Shown here in pieces: positions 8,572-17,511 of a stretch of 64,000 nt of DNA. The notes under the pieces were generated by a model, which worked only from the letters and a program-made list of their open reading frames with translations, was not told the origin of the DNA and searched no databases. The position numbers were made by a program, and so were the translations under genes. The DNA comes from Pseudomonas sp. SST3 (GTDB taxonomy: Bacteria; Pseudomonadota; Gammaproteobacteria; Pseudomonadales; Pseudomonadaceae): positions 62,057 to 126,056 of the forward strand of contig NZ_QORI02000006.1 of the NCBI RefSeq assembly GCF_003325755.1, written 5' to 3'. Numbering within the stretch: the first letter of the stretch is position 1; each line of letters opens with the position of its first letter.

Positions 8572-9483
8572 TTACGGTCTGCGCTGCTCGCTCATCAGTA
8601 TCAGCGCCTGCTCGCGCACCTGATCGAGTAATTCCAATTGCGCTGCGGGCGCTACTTCCTGCGCTCTCACCAGCGCATACAGCGGCACCGGAATCACCGG
8701 TTCCAGCGGCCGCGCCTGAATGGGTTGCCCGTCACCAGGCAGTGCTGTGAGCGGATCGACCAGCGCGAGCCCCTGTCCGGCGGCAACCAGCGTGCGTGCC
8801 AGCTGGTAGGTCTGTACCCACGTATCGATGCGCGGCGGCGGATCGAGCGCCTCCAAATGACCACGCAGCAAACCGCCAAGCGCATCATGCGTATCCAGAC
8901 CGATCAAGGGTGCATCGGCCAGTTGTTCCAGGCGAAAGGGTTGGGAAAGCACTTCCTCGGGCCACCAGCCAGCCGGGGCGATCACCTTCATCTGCCCTTG
9001 CGCGAGGAGCTGGCTGGTGAGACCGGGATGCTCGACAGTCTGCAGAGTCAGCCCGATATCCGCTTCGCGCAGCAGCAGCGCCTCGACGATCTCCGCAGTG
9101 TGCTGGGTTGCCAGATGACATTGCGTCCTGGCAAAGCGAGTACGCCAGCGGCGCAGCGCTTCGGGCACCAGCGCTTGCGCCAATGCCGGCGTGCAGATCA
9201 GCCGCAGCGCACGCGCTTCGCCCCGCCCGAGATTGCTGGCCAGGCGCCGAATATTCTGGAGGTCGGACGCCAGTCGCTCGGTTTCCTGCTGCAGGATGCG
9301 CGCCTCGGCGGTCGGCTGGAGTTTGCCACGCACACGGCTGAACAGCGTGAACCCCAGTTGCTGTTCGGCATGCTTGAGAATCTTGCTTGCTGCCGGTTGT
9401 GAGATATGCAACAGCTGCGCGGCGGCGGTCAGGCTGCCGGTCTGCAGGATGGCCTGAAACAGCTCGATATGACGAAGGCGCAT
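8572..9483 (-). CDS. LysR-family transcriptional regulator
   Basis: Regulator of 303 residues. The DNA-binding head reads RHIELFQAILQTGSLTAAAQL with HISQPAASKILKHAEQQLG as recognition region and LFSRVRGKLQPTAEA after it. The effector-binding domain follows, with GLTLQTVEHPGL and VAAGQGLALVDPLTAL. It resembles the LysR subgroup that controls amino-acid or opine catabolism (OccR/NocR-like N-terminus). It is divergent from the DadA-like/RidA genes with 125 bases between starts, so it probably activates them in response to an amino acid. The inducer is unknown. Confidence 0.88.
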   Translation of the reverse strand: MRLRHIELFQAILQTGSLTAAAQLLHISQPAASKILKHAEQQLGFTLFSRVRGKLQPTAEARILQQETERLASDLQNIRRLASNLGRGEARALRLICTPALAQALVPEALRRWRTRFARTQCHLATQHTAEIVEALLLREADIGLTLQTVEHPGLTSQLLAQGQMKVIAPAGWWPEEVLSQPFRLEQLADAPLIGLDTHDALGGLLRGHLEALDPPPRIDTWVQTYQLARTLVAAGQGLALVDPLTALPGDGQPIQARPLEPVIPVPLYALVRAQEVAPAAQLELLDQVREQALILMSEQRRP

Positions 9484-9608
9484 GCCCTAATCCTCTGGTC
9501 GGGTCGACGAAGCATAGCCTCAGGTTATGGGTTGGCTCCATTCTTTCATTGGCCGCTCCGCTCATGGTGGCTCTAGGCTGCTGTCTCTTACTCTCACGGA
9601 GCGACACG

Positions 9609-10853
9609 ATGCGGATTGCGGTGATTGGTGGTGGCGTCATCGGCCTGACGACGGCCTATGCGTTGGTGCGCCGTGGCCATCAAGTCGAGCTGATCGAAAA
9701 GCGTGACCAAATTGCGCTAGAGACCAGCTTCGCCAACGGCGGTCAGCTCAGCTACCGTTACGTATCGCCGCTCGCCGATGCAGGTGTGCCCTTGCAGGCG
9801 CTTGGCTGGATGCTGCGCGGTAACGATGCGCCCTTGCGGTTCCGACCGAAAATCAGCGCCCGGCAATGGCGCTGGTGCCTGCGCTTCCTGCTCGCCTGCC
9901 GACGCTCCACCAATCAACGCAACGCAGGGCACCTGTTGCGTCTCGCCCTGCATAGCCGAGAGATCTTGCGCCGTTGGCGCGAAGAGGACACATTGGGTGA
10001 CTTTGCCTGGCGCGCCAACGGCAAACTGGTGATCTATCGTGATCAAACCAGTCTTGAGAAAGCGGCGGCCGGGCTCGATGCGAGTGCGGGCCAACTGCTC
10101 CTGAATGCCCGGCAATGTACCGAGATCGAGCCCGCCCTGCTGCCCTTGGCCGGCAGGCTGCGAGGTGGCATCTATTCGCCTGGGGACGAGGTTGCCGATT
10201 GCCATCTGTTCTGTCGAAGGCTTCTCCAAAGCCTGGAGCAATCGCCGAATTTCCGGTTGCGCTGCGGCCAGGCGGTCAGCCGGCTGCATAGCGATCACGA
10301 CGGCGTTCGTTCACTCATGCTCGGCAATGAGCAGCTGGAAGTAGATCATCTGGTCATTGCCGCCGGCGCCGCTAGTGGAGCACTGTTACAACCACTCGGT
10401 ATCGAGCTACCGGTCTATCCGCTCAAGGGTTACAGCCTAACGCTGCCCTTGAGTAGTCGTGCCGGAATCCCGGAAACCAATGTGACCGACTATGACAACA
10501 AGGTGGTGTACGCGCGCCTTGGCGATCAGCTGCGGGTTGCGGCGATGGTCGATATTGGCGGGTGGGACGCCAACGTGGATCGGGGGCGGATCTCCATGCT
10601 GCAACGTCTGGCGAGCGAAACTTTTCCGGCCGCAGGTGACTATCGCAGCGCTACCCAATGGGCGGGCTTGCGCCCAGCAACCCCGGAGGGCACGCCGCTT
10701 CTTGGCGCTACCGCGCTGGACAACCTCTGGCTTAACGTGGGCCACGGCAGCCTCGGTTTCACCTTGGCCTGTGGCAGTGCCGATATTCTTTGCGATTTGA
10801 TTGGCGACCAGCGCCCCGCCGTTGCGCTGGATGGCCTGACCCTGGCGTCCTGA
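9609..10853 (+). CDS. FAD-dependent D-amino-acid dehydrogenase-like oxidoreductase
   Basis: A 414-residue flavoprotein of the DadA/DAO family. The N-terminus MRIAVIGGGVIGLTTAYAL is the FAD-binding dinucleotide fold (GGGVIG at 7-12), followed by LIEKRDQIALETSFANGGQLS as in DadA. Near the C-terminus are QWAGLRPATPEGTPLLG and LWLNVGHGSLGFTLACGS, the second FAD-contacting region. It should oxidise an amino acid to the imino acid with electrons passed to the respiratory chain. The frame is open far upstream, but the ATG at 9609 begins the Rossmann fold and has CGGAG before it. A RidA gene follows 25 bases later, which fits imine production. Confidence 0.88.
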   Translation: MRIAVIGGGVIGLTTAYALVRRGHQVELIEKRDQIALETSFANGGQLSYRYVSPLADAGVPLQALGWMLRGNDAPLRFRPKISARQWRWCLRFLLACRRSTNQRNAGHLLRLALHSREILRRWREEDTLGDFAWRANGKLVIYRDQTSLEKAAAGLDASAGQLLLNARQCTEIEPALLPLAGRLRGGIYSPGDEVADCHLFCRRLLQSLEQSPNFRLRCGQAVSRLHSDHDGVRSLMLGNEQLEVDHLVIAAGAASGALLQPLGIELPVYPLKGYSLTLPLSSRAGIPETNVTDYDNKVVYARLGDQLRVAAMVDIGGWDANVDRGRISMLQRLASETFPAAGDYRSATQWAGLRPATPEGTPLLGATALDNLWLNVGHGSLGFTLACGSADILCDLIGDQRPAVALDGLTLAS

Positions 10854-10878
10854 TCGCACAACTCAAGAAGGAGTACAC

Positions 10879-11232
10879 ATGACGATCCAACGTTTCAACT
10901 GCAATGAACGCATGTCCGCCGCCGTAACCTTCGCCAATCTGGTCTTCCTCGCCGGGCAGGTGCCGGATGACCGTGGCGAAGACGCCGCCGGGCAGACCCG
11001 CCAAGTGCTGGCCAAAATAGACCGCCTGCTGGCCGACGCCGGTTCCGATCGTTCGCGGATACTCAGCGCCCAGATCTGGCTGAAGGACATCGATGCCGAT
11101 TTCGCAGCGATGAACACGGTTTGGTGCGAATGGCTACCCAGCGGCTGCGCCCCGGCGCGGGCGACAGTGGAAGCGCGCCTCGCCTCGCCGAACGTCCTCG
11201 TGGAAATCATGGTGATCGCCGCCAGCACTTGA
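10879..11232 (+). CDS. RidA-family imine deaminase (YjgF/UK114)
   Basis: Protein of 117 residues from the Rid family, which hydrolyses reactive enamine/imine intermediates to keto acids. The pattern is preserved: FANLVFLAGQVPDD, QTRQVLAKIDRLLADAGSDRSRIL, QIWLKDIDADFAAMN and PARATVEARLASPNVLVEIM. The arginine in PARATVEA is the substrate-carboxylate-binding residue in RidA. The start has AAGGAG upstream. Placed directly after an amino-acid dehydrogenase, it likely clears the imino acid product, and is probably a pathway-specific Rid member, not the housekeeping RidA. Confidence 0.92.
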   Translation: MTIQRFNCNERMSAAVTFANLVFLAGQVPDDRGEDAAGQTRQVLAKIDRLLADAGSDRSRILSAQIWLKDIDADFAAMNTVWCEWLPSGCAPARATVEARLASPNVLVEIMVIAAST

Positions 11233-11342
11233 GCGGCTAGGCACCGGTTCTTCTCCGGCGGTGGCCACTAAAATACCGCCATGATCGCCGCGGGCGACCA
11301 TGGCAGCTAACCCAACCAACAAAAACAAAAGAGGGATACACG

Positions 11343-12314
11343 ATGAAGCAGAACATTCGCATCGGCTTGCTGAGTTGCGCCTTGGCGAGCGCTCTGGGTG
11401 CCGCTACAGCTGCGGCCCAAGAACGTTTCGTCACCATCGGTACCGGCGGTCAGACCGGCGTCTATTACACGGCGGGCCAGTCGGTCTGCCGCTTCCTGAA
11501 CCGCGCCGAAGTGCAACCGGCGATCAAGTGCAATGCGCCCTCCACAGCAGGCAGCGTGACCAATATTGTGTCTTTGGAAAACGGCGAGTATGAGTTCGGA
11601 TTCATCCAGTCCGATCACCAACACAAGGCGTTGAATGGCCTCGCTCCGTTCGACAAGGGCGGCCCGATTGAAGAACTTCGTGCGGTATTTTCCTTGCAGA
11701 CGGAGATTCTCACTGTGGTCGCCCGAAGCGACAGCGGCATCGAATCGTTCGATGACCTGAAGGGCAAGCGGGTGAATATCGGAGTACCTGGCTCAGGTAG
11801 CCGCGACACCTTTGACGAGGTCATGAAGGCCAAGGGCTGGACCAACGCCGACTTCGCCCTGGCTGGCGAGCTTAAGCCTGCGGAGATGGCCTCTGCGCTC
11901 GGTGACAACAACCTCGACGTGATCACTTATGTGGTCGGCCATCCCAGCGGTGCCATTCAGGAGGCGCTTACCAATGTCGAGGCCGAGCTGATACCGATCA
12001 ACGGCCCGGAAATCGAGAAGTTTCTGCAGGGTGCCGACTACTACACCACCGCGGAGATTCCGGCAGGGCTCTACCCTGGTGTGGATGAAGCGGTGCCTTC
12101 GATCGGCGGCAAAGCAGTGCTGGCTACAACCGCGAACACCGATCCCGAAATCGTGTACCAGCTGGTCAAGGCCGTGTTCGACAACCTCGACCGCTTCAAG
12201 CGTCTGCATCCGGCGTTTGCCGATCTGGAAGCCAAGGACATGATTCGTGTCGGCCTCACCGCCCCGCTGCATGAGGGTGCCGAACGGTTCTATAAAGAGC
12301 AGGGTTGGCTGTAA
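11343..12314 (+). CDS. TAXI-family TRAP solute-binding protein
   Basis: Periplasmic receptor of 323 residues with signal peptide MKQNIRIGLLSCALASALGAATAAAQ. The family signature FVTIGTGGQTGVYYTAGQSVCRFL follows cleavage, with CNAPSTAGSVTNI, FIQSDHQHKALNG, GKRVNIGVPGSGSRDTFDEVM and LDVITYVVGHPSGAIQEAL. TAXI receptors work with a fused 4TM/12TM permease, but none is encoded beside it here. It may feed a distant permease or act as a sensory receptor. Its strand and spacing (110 bases after ridA) allow co-expression with the oxidase-RidA pair, suggesting an amino- or dicarboxylic-acid ligand. A strong terminator follows. Confidence 0.92.
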   Translation: MKQNIRIGLLSCALASALGAATAAAQERFVTIGTGGQTGVYYTAGQSVCRFLNRAEVQPAIKCNAPSTAGSVTNIVSLENGEYEFGFIQSDHQHKALNGLAPFDKGGPIEELRAVFSLQTEILTVVARSDSGIESFDDLKGKRVNIGVPGSGSRDTFDEVMKAKGWTNADFALAGELKPAEMASALGDNNLDVITYVVGHPSGAIQEALTNVEAELIPINGPEIEKFLQGADYYTTAEIPAGLYPGVDEAVPSIGGKAVLATTANTDPEIVYQLVKAVFDNLDRFKRLHPAFADLEAKDMIRVGLTAPLHEGAERFYKEQGWL

Positions 12315-12321
12315 CCTGCCC

Positions 12322-12345
12322 GCACCGCCCTCGACCGGGCGGTGC
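12322..12345 (+). terminator. Rho-independent terminator after TAXI gene
   Basis: GCACCGCCC and GGGCGGTGC form a perfect 9-bp stem with a six-base loop eight bases after the stop, followed by ATTTCC. The T-tract is short, but position and stem strength favour termination. Confidence 0.65.
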
Positions 12346-12526
12346 ATTTCCGCCTAGCGTGAATGGCGCCCTGGTGGAAATCTGGCGACGGTCAGGTCGA
12401 GCCCCAGCACATATAACTTATTGAATGGAAAAGCAAAAGTATCTGCCTGGCTGAAAAACACCCAATCCGTAGCGAGGCCTCGCCCTTCCTAGGACTGAAG
12501 CGATTCAGCAATAGATATCCACCTCG

Positions 12527-12550
12527 TTATCCACAGTTTCTGTGGATTAA
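12527..12550. repeat. Inverted pair of DnaA-box-like nonamers
   Basis: TTATCCACA (an exact DnaA box) at 12527-12535 faces TGTGGATTA at 12541-12549 (reverse complement TAATCCACA), making ATCCACAG-TTT-CTGTGGAT, an 8-bp hairpin with a 3-base loop. A third weaker match, ATATCCACC, lies at 12515-12523. No dnaA, dnaN or rpmH is nearby, so this is not the chromosomal origin. It may titrate DnaA or act as a hairpin terminator for the gene at 12666. Confidence 0.4.
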
Positions 12551-12665
12551 GCCCCAGGCCGGTAACCCTTGATCTCGCAGCTAGCAGCGTCGTGCTCTGG
12601 CAGACGCTGCATGCCGGCCACGGCGCCCAAGCGTAACGCTGGCAAGGGCCGCCGGCGGCCTCAAA

Positions 12666-13145
12666 TCAAAGCCCCAGCTCGGACAACCCAGGATGATCAT
12701 CGGGCCGACGGCCAAGCGGCCAGCGAAACTTGCGCTCGGATTCGTTAATTGGCAGGTCATTGATGGATGCGAAGCGGTTCAGCATCAGCCCATCCTCGCT
12801 GAACTCCCAATTCTCGTTCCCGTAGGAGCGATACCAGTTACCGGAATCGTCATGCCATTCGTATGCATAACGCACTGCAATGCGGTTGTCGGTGAATGCC
12901 CAAAGCTCCTTTATCAGCCGATACTCAAGCTCCTTGGCCCACTTGCGTTCAAGAAACATGCGAGCCTCATCGCGGCCATTGGGGAATTCGGCTCGATTCC
13001 GCCAGCGGGTATCCAGGCTGTAGGCAAGCGCCACTTTGGCAGGGTCGCGGCTATTCCAGCCATCTTCGGCCAGGCGCACTTTCTGGATGGCGGTTTCGCG
13101 CGTGAACGGCGGCAGCGGCGGACGGGTATCGCTTTTCGATGACAT
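12666..13145 (-). CDS. DUF1348 / NTF2-like (SnoaL-fold) protein
   Basis: Protein of 159 residues with the cone-shaped NTF2-like fold typical of DUF1348. The conserved features are [24 protein letters not shown] at the N-terminus, [27 protein letters not shown], the acidic/aromatic stretch [30 protein letters not shown] and the C-terminal [17 protein letters not shown]. The biochemical role of the family is not established. It lies 23 bases downstream of the TetR gene on the same strand, so it belongs to the wrbA-MFS-tetR group and may act on a small organic molecule handled by it. Confidence 0.85.
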   Translation of the reverse strand: MSSKSDTRPPLPPFTRETAIQKVRLAEDGWNSRDPAKVALAYSLDTRWRNRAEFPNGRDEARMFLERKWAKELEYRLIKELWAFTDNRIAVRYAYEWHDDSGNWYRSYGNENWEFSEDGLMLNRFASINDLPINESERKFRWPLGRRPDDHPGLSELGL

Positions 13146-13168
13146 GGCATTACCTCACTGTTTGGTAG

Positions 13169-13744
13169 TTATTGCTCTTTTTCAGGCGAACTAGCCCGCA
13201 GAAGCAGTTCGGCAGCCCTGCCTGCACAATCGGCGGCACCCGCTTGTCCGGTCACCATTGCAACAGCCGTGGCGCCATCTATCAGTACGAGAAATTGCCA
13301 GGCCACTTCCTTGTACTCGGCAATGCCGCAGGCACGGATAAGGTCCTCCAAGTACTTCAACAGGCGCCGCTTATGCAGCGCGGTTACCGCTCGGATAGCG
13401 CTCTGAGGGTCTCCAATCTCGCCAGCGGCATTGATGAATGCGCAACCACGGAAATCCGTCGAGTCGAACCAGCTACGCAGCAAAGGAAAGATCGCGCGTA
13501 GACGATGGGCGGGATCGCCGTTGGATGTTCCTTCGACCAACCACTGCATCCAGCGCTGATCACGGTTGCCAAGCGCCGCGGCGACCAGCAGCTCCTTGGT
13601 TGGATATAGCCGGTAAATATTTTTGCGAGCGACTCCTGATTCTCGGACGATCGCATCCATGCCGGTCGCGTTGATTCCGCCGGCATAGATCAACCGCTCT
13701 GTCGACATCAACAGCTTGGTTTGGATGGCCGTTCCGTTTTCCAT
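13169..13744 (-). CDS. TetR-family transcriptional regulator
   Basis: Regulator of 191 residues. The N-terminal helix-turn-helix is seen in LLMSTERLIYAGGINATGMDAIVRESGVARKNIYRLYPTKE, where the N-terminal helix is slightly atypical in lacking the usual aromatic pair. The ligand domain contains GCAFINAAGEIGDP, typical of the subgroup with a conserved C-terminal TetR_C domain. The frame extends upstream to 13912, but the ATG at 13744 gives normal family length. It sits between the MFS transporter and the DUF1348 gene, all on the minus strand, and probably represses that transporter group. Confidence 0.82.
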   Translation of the reverse strand: MENGTAIQTKLLMSTERLIYAGGINATGMDAIVRESGVARKNIYRLYPTKELLVAAALGNRDQRWMQWLVEGTSNGDPAHRLRAIFPLLRSWFDSTDFRGCAFINAAGEIGDPQSAIRAVTALHKRRLLKYLEDLIRACGIAEYKEVAWQFLVLIDGATAVAMVTGQAGAADCAGRAAELLLRASSPEKEQ

Positions 13745-13981
13745 GGTGAGCTCAGGTGAGAATGGTCGTTCTCCAACGATAGACGTCCCTGTCTCATAGA
13801 TCAAACACGGCGTATTGCTCATCCGAAGGCAGGTTCGAGCCCTATCGAAAAAGCCGGTACGGTAAGTGACACCCGCAGCACGGAAGATTGCCGATACGCG
13901 GGCTGTCACCATGCGCTTTCCAGCGTCTGGCAGGCTTCGCTGGCCGCCCGCGCACCCAAACGAGCGTCATGCAAGCGGCCT

Positions 13982-15184
13982 TCATACGCCTGTCAGGTTT
14001 GCCCGCTGCGCTGTAGCCGGGCGTAGCAGAAGCGCCGCCACGCAGGTCGCTATGGCCGCAAGCACCACCACTGCTCCGGCGGCGCTCCAACCAAAAGCCG
14101 CCGTGACGCTGCCAATCACTACCGGTCCCAGCAACTGCCCAAGATTGCTTCCTTGCATCATTAGCCCCACTGCAACCGGTACGAGCGTGGCGTGAGGCGC
14201 GACCAATGAGGCACAGATCAGCAGCGTGGCCGGAATCAGTCCGCCCGCCGCTGAAAAGAGCAGGCACAGCATGAAAGTTGGCATCGCAGGAAGTGAGCCC
14301 AGGAATATGCCGACACCGGAGACACCCATGACGCCGCTCGCTATGACAATCAACGAAGCTTTGGTGGCTCCCCTGGCGACCAGATAGCCTGCGGCAAGAT
14401 TTCCACCGGCGTTGATGGCGCTTGCCAGTGCGCTTAGCAAGCCGGCCGTCCGGTAAGAGACGTCCATTCGCTCCATCAGCAGAACGGGAATAAAACTGAA
14501 TAACGCGAAGAACATCAGGCTGTAGAGCGCGAAGGCGACCGCTAGCAACACCGTGCCCCTGGAACAGAACAGGCAACGAATAGCGCCAATCATGTGACTC
14601 AAAGAGCGCCCGCTGCCGGAGGCAATGTGCGGAACCCCGACGATTACCATCACGGCAAACGTCAGGGCGAGGCCGGAATTTGCCCACCAGAACGACTGCC
14701 ATGTTGGAAACAGCGGTCCGACAAGCATCGCCAACGCTATTCCGCATGGCATGAAGCAGCTCCATAGCGAAAATGCCAGGTCCCGCTGCGCTGCCGTTGT
14801 CAGGCCCTGTATGAGGGCCGGCCCGGCGACGATTATCAGCAGGAAACCAAGGCCTTCCACTAGCCGAGTAGCCAGCAGAACGGGAAAAGCCGGTGCGACA
14901 GCCCCCAGCACATCCGAAAACACCAGTATTCCCAGCCCCAGCAACATCGAGCGTCGGCTTCCGACAGCCGCGACCAACACGCCCGCCGGTGCGCCACCGA
15001 CAAGTCCGAGCACCGCGACGATGCCGGTCAACCAGCCAACCTCGCCAAGGCTCAGGTGCATATCCGCCACGAGCATCGGTGTCGCGATCGCCGTTTTGCC
15101 CAGATGCAAAGCGGCAACGATGCCGCATCCCAGGATGAGCCAGACAATCGCCCCCGGTCGTGTGGTGGTTGCCGAAACGTTCAT
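13982..15184 (-). CDS. MFS transporter (CynX/NimT-like)
   Basis: Twelve-segment major facilitator of 400 residues. The N-terminus has [32 protein letters not shown], then [21 protein letters not shown] and the motif-A-like [16 protein letters not shown] between segments 2 and 3. The longest frame runs to 15529, but the ATG at 15184 overlaps the wrbA stop in an ATGA arrangement and starts exactly at the first membrane segment, so translational coupling with wrbA is likely. Substrate unknown. Placement after a quinone reductase and before a TetR gene suggests export of a toxic organic compound. Confidence 0.87.
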   Translation of the reverse strand: MNVSATTTRPGAIVWLILGCGIVAALHLGKTAIATPMLVADMHLSLGEVGWLTGIVAVLGLVGGAPAGVLVAAVGSRRSMLLGLGILVFSDVLGAVAPAFPVLLATRLVEGLGFLLIIVAGPALIQGLTTAAQRDLAFSLWSCFMPCGIALAMLVGPLFPTWQSFWWANSGLALTFAVMVIVGVPHIASGSGRSLSHMIGAIRCLFCSRGTVLLAVAFALYSLMFFALFSFIPVLLMERMDVSYRTAGLLSALASAINAGGNLAAGYLVARGATKASLIVIASGVMGVSGVGIFLGSLPAMPTFMLCLLFSAAGGLIPATLLICASLVAPHATLVPVAVGLMMQGSNLGQLLGPVVIGSVTAAFGWSAAGAVVVLAAIATCVAALLLRPATAQRANLTGV

Positions 15185-15807
15185 TGCGTCTCCCTGACAG
15201 GCGAGACCGAGAGTGCGGTAGCAACTCGAGCAACATACCAACCTTGATAGCGCGCACCGTCCAGCTCGTTGGCGCTTGGCTGGCGATCGCCGCCGCTGCC
15301 GTCGTCTGCAAGCGTCGAAGCGCCGTATGGCGACCCACCCGAAACGGCATCCATTCGAAGTTGGCCCTTGAAGCTGTACGGTAGCCCAACCACGATCATG
15401 CCCAGATGAAGCAGCACAGTGTGGGTCGCCAGGATTGTGCTTTCCTGACCGCCATGTTGGCTGCCTGTCGAGGTGAAGACGCTGCCGACCTTGCCGACGA
15501 GCTTGTCTTCGAGCCACAACCCGCCGCACTGGTCGAGGAAGTTCTTCATCTGTGAGGCCATGTTACCGAAGCGTGTTGGCGTCCCGATCACCACCGCATC
15601 GTATTCGGGCAGCTCCGACACGGTGGCCACACTGGCCGGTTGATCGAGCTTGTACTGCGCTCTCTGAGCGACGTGCTCGGGCACCAGCTCGGGTACCCGT
15701 TTGATGACCGCCGTCGCGCCGGCCTGACGAGCCCCCTCAGCGATCGCCTGCGCAAGCGTTTCGATATGCCCGTACGACGAATAGTAAAGCACCAGTACCT
15801 TAGCCAT
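15181..15807 (-). CDS. wrbA: NAD(P)H:quinone oxidoreductase, WrbA family
   Basis: Flavodoxin-like FMN protein of 208 residues. It starts [27 protein letters not shown], with the phosphate-binding loop [35 protein letters not shown] and [19 protein letters not shown] are WrbA hallmarks that shape the FMN pocket. The enzyme reduces quinones by two electrons, limiting redox cycling. An upstream GTG at 15816 is also in frame, but GAGGG lies eight bases before the ATG at 15807. It leads the operon wrbA-MFS-tetR-DUF1348 and is divergent from a LysR gene 100 bases away. Confidence 0.92.
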   Translation of the reverse strand: MAKVLVLYYSSYGHIETLAQAIAEGARQAGATAVIKRVPELVPEHVAQRAQYKLDQPASVATVSELPEYDAVVIGTPTRFGNMASQMKNFLDQCGGLWLEDKLVGKVGSVFTSTGSQHGGQESTILATHTVLLHLGMIVVGLPYSFKGQLRMDAVSGGSPYGASTLADDGSGGDRQPSANELDGARYQGWYVARVATALSVSPVRETQ

Positions 15808-15907
15808 CGTGGTCACCCTCGTAGGTCATTGACAGCGAAAGCCTATACGCTCTGGATGTTCTACAAGAGTGATATAAAATTGAACGAGTTGATCTACGGA
15901 GCAGATC

Positions 15908-16813
15908 ATGCTTGACGGTATGACGCTGGATCAGATCCGCATCTTCGTTGCGGTCGCCGAAAGCGGCAGTTTCCGCTCCGGTGCGGCGCGCCTGCTGCGT
16001 GTGCAGTCGGCAATCAGCCACGCGATAGCCAATCTGGAGGCGGAGTTGGGTTTGCAGCTCTTCGACCGCACCGGCTATCGCCCAGTATTGACGCAGGAAG
16101 GCCAGGCCTTGCTGGCGAATGCTCGCGACCTTCTCCTCAGAGCAGATGCCATGCGGGCGCGAGCCCGCGCACTTGGCGGCGGTGTCGAGCTGGAGCTATC
16201 CCTGGTGGTCGATACGCTCTTCCCGATTGCACGGGTGGCGCACGCGATGACCCGGGTGAGTGCGGCCCATCCTATGACCACCTTTCGCGTAGAGTCACAA
16301 CCACTAGGCGGGCCAATCTCGGCCTTGGAAGACAAGCGCTGCACCCTAGCAATCGTCGTGGGCGAGGACTTTCGAAGCCCGCGAATCGCATTGGAGGCGA
16401 TCGGCTCGGTCGAGCAGATCGCAGTGGTACATGCGGACCATCCACTCGCGAAACGTGACGCACGTATACCGCTCGGGTTAGCTGATCTCGCCGACCACCA
16501 GCAAATCGTGCTGATCGACCCCTCCCCGCTTTCGGAAGGCCGAACGTTCGGTGTCCTGTCGCCATATACCTGTCTGGTAAACACGCAGGAGGCCAAGTTC
16601 ACCCTCATTCGCGCAGGGCTCGGATGGGGCCGTCTGCCAGCATGGCAGGTGCACGACGATCTCCAGGCGGGCCACTTGGTTCGCCTTGGAATTCCAGCAC
16701 TTGGGAGAAACAGCGAAATAGCGGCCGAAGCCTACTTGGCGCACCGTCTGGACGCCCCCCTTGGGCCAGTCGCACAGGAGTTTCGCCGAGCTTTGACAGA
16801 GCTAAATATTTGA
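15908..16813 (+). CDS. LysR-family regulator divergent to wrbA
   Basis: Regulator of 301 residues. DNA-binding region: LDQIRIFVAVAESGSFRSGAARLLRVQSAISHAIANLEAELGLQLFDR. This is the usual LysR head, though with VQSAISHAIANLE instead of the common TQPAVSxxIxxLE. A good GGAG site lies six bases before the ATG. The shared 100-base region with wrbA contains TATAAA and AT-rich stretches compatible with LysR binding. It probably senses an electrophile or quinone and activates wrbA and the coupled exporter. No direct sequence evidence identifies the ligand. Confidence 0.88.
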   Translation: MLDGMTLDQIRIFVAVAESGSFRSGAARLLRVQSAISHAIANLEAELGLQLFDRTGYRPVLTQEGQALLANARDLLLRADAMRARARALGGGVELELSLVVDTLFPIARVAHAMTRVSAAHPMTTFRVESQPLGGPISALEDKRCTLAIVVGEDFRSPRIALEAIGSVEQIAVVHADHPLAKRDARIPLGLADLADHQQIVLIDPSPLSEGRTFGVLSPYTCLVNTQEAKFTLIRAGLGWGRLPAWQVHDDLQAGHLVRLGIPALGRNSEIAAEAYLAHRLDAPLGPVAQEFRRALTELNI

Positions 16814-17069
16814 ATACGCCATCGAAGAGCCATCTGCCATGCCACAACGTTTCTACGACATAGATGCCCGGTACGCTGGGGCCGTAGATGACGTCTCCGG
16901 AAGCGATCGGCCTTTGATTCATGACAAAGCGGCTGGCTTCTTACAGCAATCGCTCGGCAAGCCTAGCCGTTAAGCCAACCATCCAACCTTATGAGAGCCA
17001 GATTAAAAACATGCTGGTCTTTTCGACAGGCCCGTTGTGCCAACGGCGCCGACTTCATAGACTAATCGT

Positions 17070-17420
17070 ATGAAGTTGTTCATCCGGTTGTGCTTCTCAT
17101 TGATCCTCAGCGTCGCTATCCCTGTTACCGGGATGGCGCAAATGCTGATGACGACCGGAAACCCCACCATACCTGCCGAATCCGTGGATCCTGTTGCGCA
17201 CCAAGCGATGGATGATGAGCATGACTGCTGTGCGCCGGAACACCTTCATAAATACCAAGGCGTCTGCGAAAACGGCCAGGAATGCCAAACAAGCAGCATG
17301 CTTGAGAGCTTAACGGAAAAGCCAGCGGCCTATTTTCCGCACTCGCATTGCCCCTCCCCTTCTATCGGCCTCGCTCCATCCTTAGCGCTCGAGCCCATCT
17401 GGCACCCACCTCGGGTCTGA
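17070..17420 (+). CDS. Small exported Cys/His-rich protein ahead of copper efflux genes
   Basis: A 116-residue protein with a signal peptide MKLFIRLCFSLILSVAIPVTGMAQ. The mature part is rich in possible metal ligands: DDEHDCCAPEHLHKYQGVCENGQEC and later FPHSHC. I do not recognise a named family. Comparable short reading frames often precede cusC-type genes in Pseudomonas. The start has no clear ribosome site. Ninety-one bases separate it from the outer-membrane component, so it probably is the first gene of the efflux operon and may bind copper or silver in the periplasm. Confidence 0.6.
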   Translation: MKLFIRLCFSLILSVAIPVTGMAQMLMTTGNPTIPAESVDPVAHQAMDDEHDCCAPEHLHKYQGVCENGQECQTSSMLESLTEKPAAYFPHSHCPSPSIGLAPSLALEPIWHPPRV

Positions 17421-17511
17421 TTCCGATCCCCTCCTAAACACCTCCCAGCCGTAGAGATCTGGGCGGGATTTGCGCGCCTCTGGCGCGCATGGAAGATCAG
17501 GAATTCTGACC

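Larger units (their letters stand above)
12315..12665. other. Intergenic region with terminator and DnaA-like boxes
   Basis: A 351-base gap between the TAXI gene and the convergent DUF1348 gene. It holds the terminator at 12322-12345 and an inverted pair of DnaA-box-like nonamers at 12527-12550. No open frame with a plausible start is seen elsewhere in it. Confidence 0.6.

Noticed and set aside
12514..12550. Replication origin
   Set aside because: DnaA-like boxes occur, but no dnaA, dnaN, rpmH or parAB is near and there is no AT-rich unwinding region.
13842..15389. Second minus-strand frame (515 codons) over the MFS gene
   Set aside because: Out of frame with the convincing MFS protein; Gly/Arg/Cys-rich without domains.
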